64,000 bases of DNA from Azoarcus sp. PA01 (lineage in GTDB: Bacteria > Pseudomonadota > Gammaproteobacteria > Burkholderiales > Rhodocyclaceae): contig LARU01000005.1 in the NCBI GenBank assembly GCA_001274695.2, positions 62,001 through 126,000 on the forward strand, read 5' to 3'. Position 1 is the first letter of the stretch. Every line of letters begins with the position of its first letter. Positions 1 through 7,918 of the stretch are shown here, one piece after another. The translations under genes were made by a program, and so were the position numbers. Below the pieces are notes generated by a model that had not been told where the DNA came from, ran no database searches, and saw only the letters and a program-made list of their open reading frames with translations.

Positions 1-102
1 GAGGCAGCTCTGGGCGGCGAAAGCGGGATGACGGCGAAGCTTCGTTCCCGCGTGCCCCCTGCCGAGCGCGAAGTGATCCCGGCACAGTTTTGGCGGTAGC
101 TG
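1..102 (+). CDS. possible 3' end of a gene entering from the left
   Basis: Frame 1 is open from the first base to a TAG ending at 102, giving about 33 residues that end PAEREVIPAQFWR. The composition is compatible with coding, but the piece is too short to recognise. It may equally be a chance open frame. Confidence 0.25.
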
Positions 103-255
103 AAAAACCGCCACGACGTCGGATTCAGCGGACCCGCGCAGCACCGAACCCCGAGCGAACCGCCGCTCTTCGTGCCCTTCGTCTCTAAGCTTTGCACTTT
201 TCCGCTGCAAAGCCTGGCGCGGCAATGCACCCTGCGTAATCAACCAGGGCCTTCC

Positions 256-555
256 ATGGCTGCGCCCACTTCTGAACAACTTGCCCCGCTCAAACGCCTC
301 TGGACTGCCGCCAATGGTCACTTCGGTCAGTGCAAGTACATCGTTGAGTTCCTTCTTGGTCTGTATAACGGCACCCGCTTTCCCGTCGACTTAGCCGGTT
401 TCCGGGCGCTCGATCAAGCAATCTTCCGGGACTGTCTCACCGTCCTCCAGATGGATAGCCAGCCGCAGCAAGAGGTTCACCTGCTACTGGGGTGCTTGAT
501 TGGCGAATTCGAAAAACTCGCCGAAGATTGGCGCATTCCGGACCGCTCCATATAG
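256..555 (+). CDS. small hypothetical protein (accessory-element type)
   Basis: A 99-residue soluble protein starting MAAPTSEQLAPLKRLW. The frame is also open to an ATG at 172, but the N-terminal extension from there looks non-coding (Cys/Arg/Pro rich), so the ATG at 256 is preferred. The core has LLGLYNGTRFPVDL followed by an ALDQ..F.DCL segment and a QQEVH motif. From memory this resembles a small uncharacterised family (DUF7673-like) common on plasmids and integrative elements; I cannot confirm the assignment. No membrane segment or signal peptide is visible. It lies 32 bp before the next small gene in the same direction, so the two may be co-transcribed. The function is unknown. Confidence 0.55.
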   Translation: MAAPTSEQLAPLKRLWTAANGHFGQCKYIVEFLLGLYNGTRFPVDLAGFRALDQAIFRDCLTVLQMDSQPQQEVHLLLGCLIGEFEKLAEDWRIPDRSI

Positions 556-587
556 TAGCCACCTCCTCATTGCACAGAGGTCCAACG

Positions 588-1007
588 ATGATGTTCATTG
601 CAGCGAAGATCAACGATGTTGACATGCTTCGACTCCGAGACCGTGTGCTGACTGCGCCGGTTTTTGGCGGTACGTACGGGGATTTTCCGTGGGACAGATT
701 CGAGGCGGCCGCGCTCGAAGCCGGCGTTTTGAAGGACCTCGCCAATTTTGGCCGCGCGATCTTCCGGGAGGCTTATCAGCATGATTGGAGCGACGAGCTC
801 AAAGTCGAATGCGGTTGGTTGGACGGCGGGCAACGCCTGGTCTACCAAGCCTTCGCGTTTCCAGAAGATTGCCGCGCGCGTTGGCAGCATCTGCTCGAAA
901 CCGATGGTGTCCCGGACGACGTCGAGGTCCCGCCCGTCACAATCGACCCGTATGACTTGGCCGACGGCCTCGAGGCTGTAGGGATCAAGACGAACTTCAT
1001 GCGGTAA
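588..1007 (+). CDS. hypothetical protein
   Basis: A 139-residue protein starting MMFIAAKINDVDML. The ATG at 588 is preceded by AGAGG at 576-580, a reasonable ribosome binding site. An open extension back to 492 only overlaps the previous gene. The protein is acidic, with no transmembrane segment, and has a repeated FxRAIFREAY / FAFPEDCRARW character. I do not recognise a family. The antisense frame is also open over much of this stretch, but only the plus frame combines a good binding site with protein-like composition. It follows the previous small gene closely, and the minus-strand replication gene converges on it from the right. Confidence 0.5.
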   Translation: MMFIAAKINDVDMLRLRDRVLTAPVFGGTYGDFPWDRFEAAALEAGVLKDLANFGRAIFREAYQHDWSDELKVECGWLDGGQRLVYQAFAFPEDCRARWQHLLETDGVPDDVEVPPVTIDPYDLADGLEAVGIKTNFMR

Positions 1008-1102
1008 GCTCATCCGGACGACCCATTCCGATTTAGCCATCCCTCCCTTCCCCTTCTTGTCAGTGCAGTGCATCATTTTTTCTAAGTATTTGATTATTGG
1101 CG

Positions 1103-1119
1103 TTATTGCAGGTTGATAA
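1103..1119. repeat. 17-bp direct repeat copy 1, beyond the end of rep
   Basis: TTATTGCAGGTTGATAA occurs here just beyond the 3' end of the minus-strand replication gene, and identically at 2722-2738 just beyond the 3' end of parB. The flanking DNA is also loosely similar (pyrimidine-rich then AT-rich). It could be an iteron-like or processing site, or the trace of a duplication. Confidence 0.5.
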
Positions 1120-1131
1120 GCGATGAGAGAA

Positions 1132-2313
1132 TCATTCCGCTGCGAACTCTGCCTCATCGCAAACTGCGTGGTTCGGGCGGCGCAGTACAACGTCGCCCTC
1201 CTCCCATGACTCGACGAGCCGCGCGTTCACCGGCAGGGTGCGACGCACGCCTTGGTCGTCTTGACATTCGACGTACCCGCCATCCCCCATGCGCTTAAGC
1301 ACGCCTATTACTTTGCCCCGTCGGCTGACAACCTGCATGCCCTCTGCCCGCTCGAGGAATATCGGCAGCTTCGCGTTGAGCCGCTCGAGGACCGATTTCG
1401 ACGTACTCCCCCTGTCCTCGTACCGGTCTCGGATCTCGAGCAGGCGGGCGTAGTCCTTCCGCTGCCGAACAAGCGTAGCCAGATACGCGAAAGTGGCTTT
1501 TGCGTTGAATTGCCGGATGCGATGCCACACCAGGGCGACCACTGCTCCGAGCTTGCCGCCGTTGCCATGCTCGCGAGCCAGCTTCATGAGCGTACAGATA
1601 CGACTTCGAGAAAGGCCGAGCGACATGAGTCGAACCAGCTCTGCTGGCAGACGGGTTTTCTTGTCGATTCTATTTTCTGAAGACTCCCCTGCCCTTTCCT
1701 GGTCGGTCTTGCGCGGCGCTTCGTGTGGGGGCTGTCCTTTCGAAGAAAGTTGTTGATTAGGGGAAAGTTCAATCTCTTGTATACGGGCTCTCACGGTGAG
1801 AGACGGCCCCTGTGGAAAACTGCGCTTCGGCTGGCCAACGACCTCTTCCTTGGCAGCCAGTTGTTCCTGGTAGCCGCCGTTCCTGGCGTGTGCTTGTCCA
1901 GCCAGGCCGAGCAGCTGCAATGCCTTCTCGGTCAGCCAAATGCGGCTTACCGAATACTGGCCAAAGGCTTCCCTCGCCCGCCTGCGGCCTTGCTCGCGCG
2001 TGATGTACCCCCTCGTTACGAGCTCCGCGAGACCGCGGTAAAGAGTGGGGTGGCTCCCGAGGAGCGACTCGGCGCAGATGCTGTCTCGACTGGCGAAGAC
2101 TGGCTCGGTGGGACGCTTCACATCGAAGAAGGCCAAGATGCCGTAGAGTGCCTGACGGGCCGTTCTGGCCAAGTCGAGGCAGTTTCGCGGGTTGAGCGCT
2201 TCCGCCCGGGCCCGGATGAGCGGCGCCGGCAGAAACCGGGCCTTGGGCCCAGAAGGGGAGGGGAGGGGGGCGTCGAGCTGAACAACCCCCTCGCAAGCCA
2301 GTGAAATTGGCAC
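1132..2313 (-). CDS. plasmid replication initiator-like protein
   Basis: A 393-residue protein, starting from a GTG whose upstream AAGGAC lies six bases away inside a hairpin. Residues about 45-135 read like a winged-helix region (LARTARQALYGILAFFDV, then TLYRGLAELVTRGYI and a basic R-rich turn), as in plasmid Rep and replication protein O families. The middle (about 180-225) is low-complexity and polar. The C-terminal half is a basic helical region with RLMSLGLSRSRICTLMKLAREHG and a stretch resembling a second DNA-binding domain. It sits beside parB-parA in the same orientation, a typical replication/partition layout. The family name is inferred from architecture and context. It is clearly not the IncP TrfA protein, although the conjugation genes further right are IncP-like. 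Confidence 0.55.
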   Translation of the reverse strand: MPISLACEGVVQLDAPLPSPSGPKARFLPAPLIRARAEALNPRNCLDLARTARQALYGILAFFDVKRPTEPVFASRDSICAESLLGSHPTLYRGLAELVTRGYITREQGRRRAREAFGQYSVSRIWLTEKALQLLGLAGQAHARNGGYQEQLAAKEEVVGQPKRSFPQGPSLTVRARIQEIELSPNQQLSSKGQPPHEAPRKTDQERAGESSENRIDKKTRLPAELVRLMSLGLSRSRICTLMKLAREHGNGGKLGAVVALVWHRIRQFNAKATFAYLATLVRQRKDYARLLEIRDRYEDRGSTSKSVLERLNAKLPIFLERAEGMQVVSRRGKVIGVLKRMGDGGYVECQDDQGVRRTLPVNARLVESWEEGDVVLRRPNHAVCDEAEFAAE

Positions 2314-2317
2314 GATA

Positions 2318-2339
2318 GTCCTTTTTGAGCAAAAAGGAC
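2318..2339 (-). promoter_or_regulatory. perfect hairpin covering the rep ribosome binding site
   Basis: On the plus strand GTCCTTTTT (2318-2326), GAGC, AAAAAGGAC (2331-2339) form a 9-bp perfect inverted repeat with a 4-base loop. On the mRNA strand the right arm carries the AAGGA binding site just before the GTG start at 2313. Folding would hide it, so the element may control replication-protein synthesis. A protein-binding operator is the alternative. Confidence 0.55.
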
Positions 2340-2448
2340 CCCTTTCGGTATTGACACCAACTCGCCGCTCATTAAACTACGGACATGCAACTGTCGCGTA
2401 ACCGGTTCCCGCCGGTGAGCGTTAAGTCAGGGTTCAATCCCTAGCAGA

Positions 2449-2480
2449 GGCCAACTTTCCAGAGTTGGCCTTTGTCCTTT
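2449..2480 (+). terminator. terminator-like hairpin in the rep-parB gap
   Basis: GGCCAACT (2449-2456), a six-base loop, and AGTTGGCC (2463-2470) form a perfect 8-bp stem followed by TTTGTCCTTT. This resembles a Rho-independent terminator on the plus strand. It stands in the roughly 425-bp gap between rep and parB, in which I see no gene. Confidence 0.45.
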
Positions 2481-2590
2481 CAGGGGTCAGTTGATCTCAG
2501 CGTTGTCGCTAGTCGATTCCTCTTACGTTGTCCAAACGACAGCCGTCAGTCTCGTGTTCCCGCACGAGACGAGTGCCGCCTCCAAATGCT

Positions 2591-2626
2591 CAGAAAGCTG
2601 CCCTGTGGACGGTGGGCAGCTTTCTG
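2591..2626. repeat. 13-bp perfect inverted repeat downstream of parB
   Basis: CAGAAAGCTGCCC (2591-2603) and GGGCAGCTTTCTG (2614-2626) are separated by ten bases. There is no T-run, so a protein-binding or centromere-like site is as likely as a terminator for the parAB unit. Confidence 0.5.
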
Positions 2627-2721
2627 AACATTCGGAAGGGTAGAAGAGGGCAGTACGTCCGAAGCAGTCATCCGGCACCTCCCTTTCGCTTCATTTTTCG
2701 TTAAGTCCCTGTTTTCCGGTC

Positions 2722-2738
2722 TTATTGCAGGTTGATAA
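2722..2738. repeat. 17-bp direct repeat copy 2, beyond the end of parB
   Basis: Identical to 1103-1119 (TTATTGCAGGTTGATAA) and placed equivalently, immediately next to the stop codon of parB. Confidence 0.5.
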
Positions 2739-3830
2739 TCACTTTTTGTTGCCGTGACCGGCGCTTGCCCGCTCTTTGATAAGCTGAGTAATGAGCGCGA
2801 AAGTCGCCTCAGCTTCTTCAGCCGAAGCAAAGGAAAGGCGGACGGTCTTGTCGCTGCGAAGCGCTTCGCAATACTTCGTCTTACCCTGACGGAAGGTGAT
2901 GGGTTCCGGCCGGGCGGGGCGCTTCAAGGTGTCACTGGCTTTTGCTTGTTGCACCGCAGCAACTTGGGAAAGCTCCGACGTGACGATCTTCTGAACGGCC
3001 TCAATGACCTTAGCTGCTTTGCCTTGCTTGGTGAGTTGAGCAAGCTGCTGCACGGCCTTGGCACCGAAGAGGGCAGGGGCGTCGGCGATGCATGCCAAGG
3101 CCTCCTCGGGCAGCTCGTCAAACGCCATGAGGGAGCTGATGTACGGCTGACTGACGCCGGCTTCGGCAGCCACCTGCGCTTGCCTCAGCTTCTTCTTCTC
3201 CATCCGCCCTTTGAAGCCGAGATACTTCTCGTAGTCCGTGAGGCTCGGGGCGAGGAGGTTGGAGTAGAACGCCGTCCGGTCGGTCTCGTCGTCGTCGAGG
3301 TCGAGAATGTTGATGTCAATCTCGTCCCGGCCCAGCTCGCGGAAGAGGCTTACGCGGTTGTTGCCGGCGATGATCTCGTAGCCGCCCTCAGGTCGCAGTC
3401 GTACAGTGACCGGGTTCGCCAACGGGTTGTGTCGCAGGTTTTCGCGCAACTCCGCATACTGCTCGGCGGTGAGTTTGCGGCGTCGCCCCGGAATCTCGTG
3501 GAGCTCGTCGAGTTTGGCCTTCTGGCGTGGCTGGCTTTCAAGCGCAGTCGCCAGCGCTGCTTCCGCTTCGGCAAGCTTGCGATGAGCCTCTGCCAGCGCC
3601 TCCTTGGAGCCATGCTCCGCCTTGAGCTTGGCCAGCTCTGCTTCCGCCGCTTCGGCACGTGCCATGGCGTCCGCCAGTTGGCCGGAGAAAATTGCCAGCT
3701 GTCCGGGAGCGGTACGAGCTTCATCTGGCTTCTCTGGAAGCCTTTTCGCCACACCGCCGCTGGCCGTTCGCGCTTGCATGGCGGCCAAGAGGTCGGTGTT
3801 CTTCGACTTCATATCCTTCGCGCCGGCCAT
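2739..3830 (-). CDS. parB: ParB-family partition protein
   Basis: A 363-residue DNA-binding partition protein that would load on a centromere and be moved by ParA. Residues about 50-105 form a charged Ala/Glu-rich coiled coil. The ParB N-terminal domain spans about 105-190, with LHEIPGRRRKLTAEQYAELR and IIAGNNRVSLFREL, the nucleotide-binding GxxR motif in a variant form. A helix-turn-helix follows (RQAQVAAEAGVSQPYISSLM, about 215-235). The ATG lies one base beyond the parA stop codon, so the pair is surely one transcript. The C-terminal region (about 300-363) probably dimerises. No parS can be identified with confidence; inverted repeats on both sides of the operon are candidates. Confidence 0.9.
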   Translation of the reverse strand: MAGAKDMKSKNTDLLAAMQARTASGGVAKRLPEKPDEARTAPGQLAIFSGQLADAMARAEAAEAELAKLKAEHGSKEALAEAHRKLAEAEAALATALESQPRQKAKLDELHEIPGRRRKLTAEQYAELRENLRHNPLANPVTVRLRPEGGYEIIAGNNRVSLFRELGRDEIDINILDLDDDETDRTAFYSNLLAPSLTDYEKYLGFKGRMEKKKLRQAQVAAEAGVSQPYISSLMAFDELPEEALACIADAPALFGAKAVQQLAQLTKQGKAAKVIEAVQKIVTSELSQVAAVQQAKASDTLKRPARPEPITFRQGKTKYCEALRSDKTVRLSFASAEEAEATFALITQLIKERASAGHGNKK

Positions 3831-3831
3831 A

Positions 3832-5028
3832 TCAAGCCCCCTCGTACCAAGCTTTCACGATCTTGTTGTCAATGATTTCGACGACCTGGTCGTAAGCGTC
3901 ACGAATACGGCTGTAGGTTTTGGCGCCGCCTTCCCACTTGCTGACGTCGTAGACGGTGCCGAAGCCGGTCGCGGTGGTGCCTATGACGCTCGAGAAGGGT
4001 ATCTCGACGGGCAGGACCTTAGCGGTGTAGGTCGAGACGATCCACTCGCGGACCACGGAGGCCGACGCCTCCTGCGCATTCACCGCGCTCAAGAGGATGT
4101 TCACGAAGTCGAACTCTTTGACGAAGTTCCGCTTCTCGAACGAGCTCGCCAGGTCGGAGAACAGCGACCAGTACTGAGCGGCCGACGCGAAGTCCAAGCT
4201 CTTGGGCGGCAGCGGCATCAGCATCCCGTCTGCGGCCATCAGGGCGTTGATGGTAAGGTACGAGAGAGAAGGCGGCGTGTCTAACACGATGATGTCATAG
4301 TCACCCGCCAAGTCTTGGAGGGCAGGGGCCAGGATGTCCCAGAATTCAAAGCCGGGCTTCTCGGCCACTTTGTGAGGGATGACGAACTCGGCCGAGAAGA
4401 GGGTAGGGGCACCGGGAATCAGATCCAGCCCGTCCCAGTATGTGGGTTGGATTGCGTATCGGAGATCCTTCTGGTCCCCGAAAATAAGGGGCATCACCGT
4501 CGCGTCGCTGTCGACTTCGGCAGAGGGCAGCAGCCCGCACAGAGAAGAGAGCGATGCCTGCGGATCCAGGTCGACGATGAGCACTTTCCGGCCGCGCAGA
4601 GTCAGGCCTTGAGCCAACGACATCGCGGTCGTCGTCTTGGTCGAGCCCCCTTTGAAATTGCTGACGACAACGATGCGGCCGCGTTTTCCCTCGGGGCGTT
4701 TCTTGATCTTGCTCTCAGCCTGGACCCATTGCCGCGTCTCAGCCAAGGTGAAGACCCGCCCACGGCCCGCGCCCTGCGCGACCCCTGGGGGCAGGTCACC
4801 CTTGCCGATGAGATAATTGATGCGCGCCCGGTCGATGCCGCAGAGCGTCGCTAGCTGAGTGGTTGTGTATTCAGGTGGGTTTTTGCGCGGGTGCGGCTTG
4901 AGCATGCTGTCGCGCACCAATGCCAACATGTCGTCTGCGATACCCGCGAGTTCGATGAGTTGAGCTGGGCCGACCTTCGCTTCGATGGGCTTCAGCTTGA
5001 GATCAGATTCGGGTGTCGTCAGTGCCAT
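3832..5028 (-). CDS. parA: ParA-family partition ATPase
   Basis: A 398-residue protein starting MALTTPESDLKLK. The frame is open to an upstream ATG at 5100, but the ATG at 5028 has AGAAGG six bases before it, so I prefer it. An N-terminal helix-turn-helix (TTQLATLCGIDRARINYLI) is typical of large type Ia ParA proteins that repress their own promoter. The deviant Walker A is NFKGGSTKTTT, switch I/II is VDLDPQASLS, and Walker B is IIVLDTPPSLS. It drives ATP-dependent segregation together with ParB. Its promoter should lie in 5029-5250, where imperfect inverted repeats are seen. Confidence 0.92.
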   Translation of the reverse strand: MALTTPESDLKLKPIEAKVGPAQLIELAGIADDMLALVRDSMLKPHPRKNPPEYTTTQLATLCGIDRARINYLIGKGDLPPGVAQGAGRGRVFTLAETRQWVQAESKIKKRPEGKRGRIVVVSNFKGGSTKTTTAMSLAQGLTLRGRKVLIVDLDPQASLSSLCGLLPSAEVDSDATVMPLIFGDQKDLRYAIQPTYWDGLDLIPGAPTLFSAEFVIPHKVAEKPGFEFWDILAPALQDLAGDYDIIVLDTPPSLSYLTINALMAADGMLMPLPPKSLDFASAAQYWSLFSDLASSFEKRNFVKEFDFVNILLSAVNAQEASASVVREWIVSTYTAKVLPVEIPFSSVIGTTATGFGTVYDVSKWEGGAKTYSRIRDAYDQVVEIIDNKIVKAWYEGA

Positions 5029-5112
5029 GGCAAGCCTTCTTTGTTTTAGGATCGCGCCTCTTGCACTGAGGCGACGACTAAGCTTCCATTCGACGCTCAT
5101 GGTGCAAAATAA

Positions 5113-5170
5113 CTCCGAAGCGGAGAATACGCGGTGATGCAGCGGGGCGCAAGTCCACCTCGCATATTCA
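5113..5170. promoter_or_regulatory. candidate parA operator region
   Basis: CTCCG-AAG-CGGAG (5113-5125) is followed by the imperfect inverted pair GAATACGCGGTG and CACCTCGCATATTC, spaced about 20 bases apart, upstream of parA. ParA proteins with an N-terminal helix-turn-helix commonly repress from such sites. The positioning is suggestive only. Confidence 0.3.
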
Positions 5171-5256
5171 CGCCTACCGCAGACTCCTAAAGAATCAGTC
5201 GCTTACCCTGGTTCCCTGAAATGGAGGGTGAAGGCCGCCTAGCTTCTAGCGTCATT

Positions 5257-5383
5257 TGCAATTAACCGACCGAATGTCTTTGCTTTGTATGCTCTTGGAA
5301 CTGCTTGCTTGCGTTTTCGGAGTCGCGCGCAGACCGTGGAAGGGTGGGAGTGTAGGTTAAGAAACCTACGACGGTTAATTGCA
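5257..5383. repeat. 12-bp inverted repeats bracketing 103 bp, with an inner hairpin
   Basis: TGCAATTAACCG (5257-5268) and CGGTTAATTGCA (5372-5383) are perfect inverted copies. Next to the right arm is a tight hairpin, GTAGGTT (5352-5358), AAGA, AACCTAC (5363-5369). The stretch 5101-5520 has no convincing gene. A small mobile unit, a centromere site or a structured RNA are possible. Confidence 0.45.
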
Positions 5384-5524
5384 TTAATGAAGAATGAGAT
5401 TCTAATTCCGGGAGTTGCTGGTAGGACGGCAGCAATCATGCCAACGCGAGTCAGGAGAAGCGAGGCGGTGGTCAGAGTTAAGCACTGGCTGGAAAATAGC
5501 CTTAAAGGCAAGGGTGGTCGCGTT

Positions 5525-5705
5525 CCTATAATGAGCTCGCCATAGCCGGTCTCATCGATGATCAGGAGCCGCAGCGTGGTAAAGGGCTTGAGCTTCTCGT
5601 CGAGCCGCCCTTCGTTGTGCGCCTTGGTCAGCGTGCGATGAGGTGCGCTGCGGTACTCAACAGCAGCACCCGGTAGCCAGTCTCCGCTGACAGCCCGCAG
5701 GTGCC
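5525..5705 (-). pseudogene. istB relic (IS21-family ATPase fragment)
   Basis: Reading the minus strand, one frame gives ETGYRVLLLSTAAHLIAR. After a frame change it gives LTKAHNEGRLDEKLKPFTTL and LLIIDETGYGEL. These match the central part of IstB, the AAA+ helper of IS21-family transposition, including its Walker B-like LLIIDE. Both ends of the gene are missing and the frame is broken, so it is dead. It shows an earlier IS21-type insertion next to the partition operon. Confidence 0.7.
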
Positions 5706-5825
5706 CTCATGGACGCATTCGCATTCGGGCGCCGCATCCCTTGGTAGAGCACGAGGTTCCGCCAGTGGACCCCGAACGAAAACGGAGCCCTCAGGCTCCG
5801 GCGTCAATGAGTTCCGCCAACCAGG

Positions 5826-6239
5826 TCAGGCAGCCGCTTTGGTCCTGTCCAGAGCATACTGCCTCGTCTGGTACGGCATCAGCTCGCCCAAGCGGCTGGT
5901 GAGGTCCATCGAAGCGCCCCATGCCACCGCCAAAGGATCCTTGCAACCGGCGGCCTCAGCTTTGGGTGCAGGTGAGGAGGGCTGGAACTGGCGGATAGCC
6001 GAAAGCAGCCGTAGCTTTCGCTCCTTCGGCAGGACGTTGAAGCGGGCCAACCTGTCGACCAGGTAGCCGGCATCTGGCCGGAGGTTGGCGGGCACGTCAG
6101 CCAAGTTGGGAACCTCGCCAGCGTACCAGAGGCGTTCAGCGACCTCGCGCAGCAGCTCAGGATCGACACGCGCGAAGCCTTGGCGCACTACGTCGCCAAG
6201 CATTCTCTCTAGTGCCGCTCCTCGAGCCAACCTTTTCAC
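5826..6239 (-). CDS. hypothetical partner of the nucleotidyltransferase-fold protein
   Basis: A 137-residue protein starting MKRLARGAALERML. Its ATG overlaps the stop codon of the upstream gene (ATGA, 6236-6239), a sign of translational coupling. It is helical and basic at the N-terminus (LRYV/LWYAGEVPNLADVPANL), with no membrane segment. I do not recognise the family. Coupling to a DUF6036/AbiEii-like nucleotidyltransferase suggests a two-gene module of toxin-antitoxin type, but that is inference from context only. Confidence 0.6.
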   Translation of the reverse strand: MKRLARGAALERMLGDVVRQGFARVDPELLREVAERLWYAGEVPNLADVPANLRPDAGYLVDRLARFNVLPKERKLRLLSAIRQFQPSSPAPKAEAAGCKDPLAVAWGASMDLTSRLGELMPYQTRQYALDRTKAAA

Positions 6240-6817
6240 GAAGACCTCCTCTCGTCAAATTTTCTTCTAACATGGGCCAAATTCGGGGTCAAGTCAGGCC
6301 CCACGTAGTATTTGGCTGCCTCCAGCGCCAATTGTTCAAACCGTTCCCAGGAGGCCTCCGGCAGGGCGAGGAGGGTGAGGATGTCCTCCAGATCCACGTC
6401 ACCTAGGCGGCCTAGCTTGGACAGGGCAATGTCCTCGATGCTCGGCAGCATCACGACTACGGGTGACTCGCGGGTGCCCTCGAGGGGCACAGAGCGGTCC
6501 TGGTAGTCCATGTGGAGCGGGCCCAGGGTCGGGTTGAAGGTTGGGTCGTAGGCCAGCTGCGACGGCCCCTCCTCCGGATCGTCGTAATCCACTGGTGGCA
6601 GGTCAGCCAGGATGAGCATCAGTTCGCTCTTGAGCGGCTGCGGATACGCGAACTCGGCGTCGACGTCCGTACTGGCCCGGGACTGGGCGTGGAGATGGAC
6701 CGCGCAGCCCCCGAAGATGTATGCGTGGACGGCACCGGGCGGCACTTGGCGCCGAGCGAGTTCCTCGCCCAGGTTGCTGAAGAGCTGCAGGATCGCGTCC
6801 GTCATCGGGGTGTTCAT
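6236..6817 (-). CDS. nucleotidyltransferase-fold protein (DUF6036-like)
   Basis: A 193-residue protein starting MNTPMTDAILQLF, with a strong GGGAGG binding site before the ATG. Residues about 30-60 read HAYIFGGCAVHLHAQSRAST then DVDAEF, the GG...(T)DxD signature of the polymerase-beta nucleotidyltransferase superfamily. The later ALSKLGRLGDVDLEDILTLL resembles the helical motif of DUF6036 and AbiEii-type proteins. Such proteins act as toxins that modify tRNA or as antitoxins. It is coupled to a small downstream gene. The promoter should lie in 6818-7017, where a very strong palindrome is found. Confidence 0.65.
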   Translation of the reverse strand: MNTPMTDAILQLFSNLGEELARRQVPPGAVHAYIFGGCAVHLHAQSRASTDVDAEFAYPQPLKSELMLILADLPPVDYDDPEEGPSQLAYDPTFNPTLGPLHMDYQDRSVPLEGTRESPVVVMLPSIEDIALSKLGRLGDVDLEDILTLLALPEASWERFEQLALEAAKYYVGPDLTPNLAHVRRKFDERRSS

Positions 6818-6983
6818 GATGCCTCCCAGAATGCTGCCTGCAATTGTATCGGGATAGCGTGGAAGGCCCGACTCAAGTTTCGCAGCTGAAGCCCAGCAGA
6901 GGAGGTGGCCGCAGTCATGCGTCGCCTCCGATTCTCCTGGTAAGGCGGGCGTAGGCCGACACCCATGCCGCTAGGTCGATCCC

Positions 6984-7017
6984 GTCAGGTTTGTCTGGTT
7001 TGCCAGACAAACCTGAC
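6984..7017. promoter_or_regulatory. 15-bp perfect palindrome with 4-base loop
   Basis: GTCAGGTTTGTCTGG (6984-6998), TTTG, CCAGACAAACCTGAC (7003-7017). No T-run follows on either strand, so an operator or a single-strand hairpin site is more likely than a terminator. It lies about 170 bp upstream of the nucleotidyltransferase gene and just left of an IS5-type remnant. Confidence 0.6.
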
Positions 7018-7059
7018 TTGCTAGCAATTCACTTCGAAGCGTTGCCATCCCCAAGGTTA

Positions 7060-7918
7060 AGCTGGCGCACCCGTGAAGCGGCGCCTGATGCGACCACACT
7101 GTTGAAGTTTCGCCGCCTGCTGGAAACGCACGGGCTCACGCGCAAGATCTTCGAGGCGATCAAGACGCACCTCGCGGAGAAGGGCCTGATGATGCGCGAG
7201 GGCACCATCGTCGAAGCAACGCTCATCGCCGCACCCCCGTCGACCAAGAACCGCGTGAAGGCACGTGATCCCGAGATGCACCTGACGAAGAAGGGCAATC
7301 AGTGGCATTTCGGGATGAAAGCGCACATCGGCGTCGATGCCGAATCGGGCCTGGTGCATCCGGTGGTGGCCACGGCGGCTAACGAGAGCGACGTAAGCCA
7401 GACGCACAAGCTGCTGCACGCAGAGGAGACGGAGGTGCTGGGCGACGCGGGCTACCAGGGCGTCGACAAGCGCGAGGAAAACCGCGACAACAAAGTGACT
7501 TGGCACATCGCCATGAAGCGCAGCAAGAGTAAGGCGCTGCCGAAGAACCGGCTGGGCAAGCTCCTCGAGAAGCTCGAGCGCGCGAAGGCGAGCATCCGCG
7601 CCAAGGTCGAGCACCCGTTCCATGTCGTGAAGAACCTCTTCAAGCACCGAAAGACCCGTTACCGCGGACTGGCGAAGAACGAGGCGCAGCTCTTCTCGCT
7701 ATTCGGTCTGGCTAATCTGTTCCTGGCGCGCCGACCGTTGTTGGCGCTTCACGCCCGAGGTGCGTCCTAATGGGGCGCCAGGGCGCGAAAAGGGGGGGTG
7801 AAATACCTACGGATGGCATCGTTCCGCATAAGAAATGCCAAAGGATTGAAATGTCCTTCGCTGCTTCGTGCGCGCGACCCGTCCAGTGTCCGTTGGAACC
7901 GATTTGTTCAGCACTTCC
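7060..7918 (+). pseudogene. 5'-truncated IS5-family transposase and IS remnant
   Basis: The open frame to 7770 gives about 230 residues (APDATTLLKFRRLLETHGL onward) that align with residues about 96-327 of the intact transposase at 28754-29737. The DDE-region motifs are kept (GTIVEATLIAAPPSTKN, LGDAGYQGVDKRE, RAKVEHPFHVVKNLF). The first 95 codons and the left terminal repeat are missing. The right end is still visible as GTTCAGCACTTCC ending at 7918, followed by CTAA, the kind of target this IS group uses. It cannot encode a full transposase. The similarity is clear but not identity, so it is a related, older element. Confidence 0.85.

Noticed and set aside
567..1190. Minus-strand frame of 207 codons opposite the hypothetical gene at 588-1007
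   Set aside because: It spans the repeat region and has a weaker start; the plus frame has a binding site and better composition. Some doubt remains.
2385..2453. tRNA-like 3' end (GGTTCAATCC followed by ...GGCCA) in the rep-parB gap
   Set aside because: The T-arm does not pair properly (A-A and G-T in a five-base stem) and no acceptor or anticodon arm can be drawn, so it is not called as a tRNA or attachment site.
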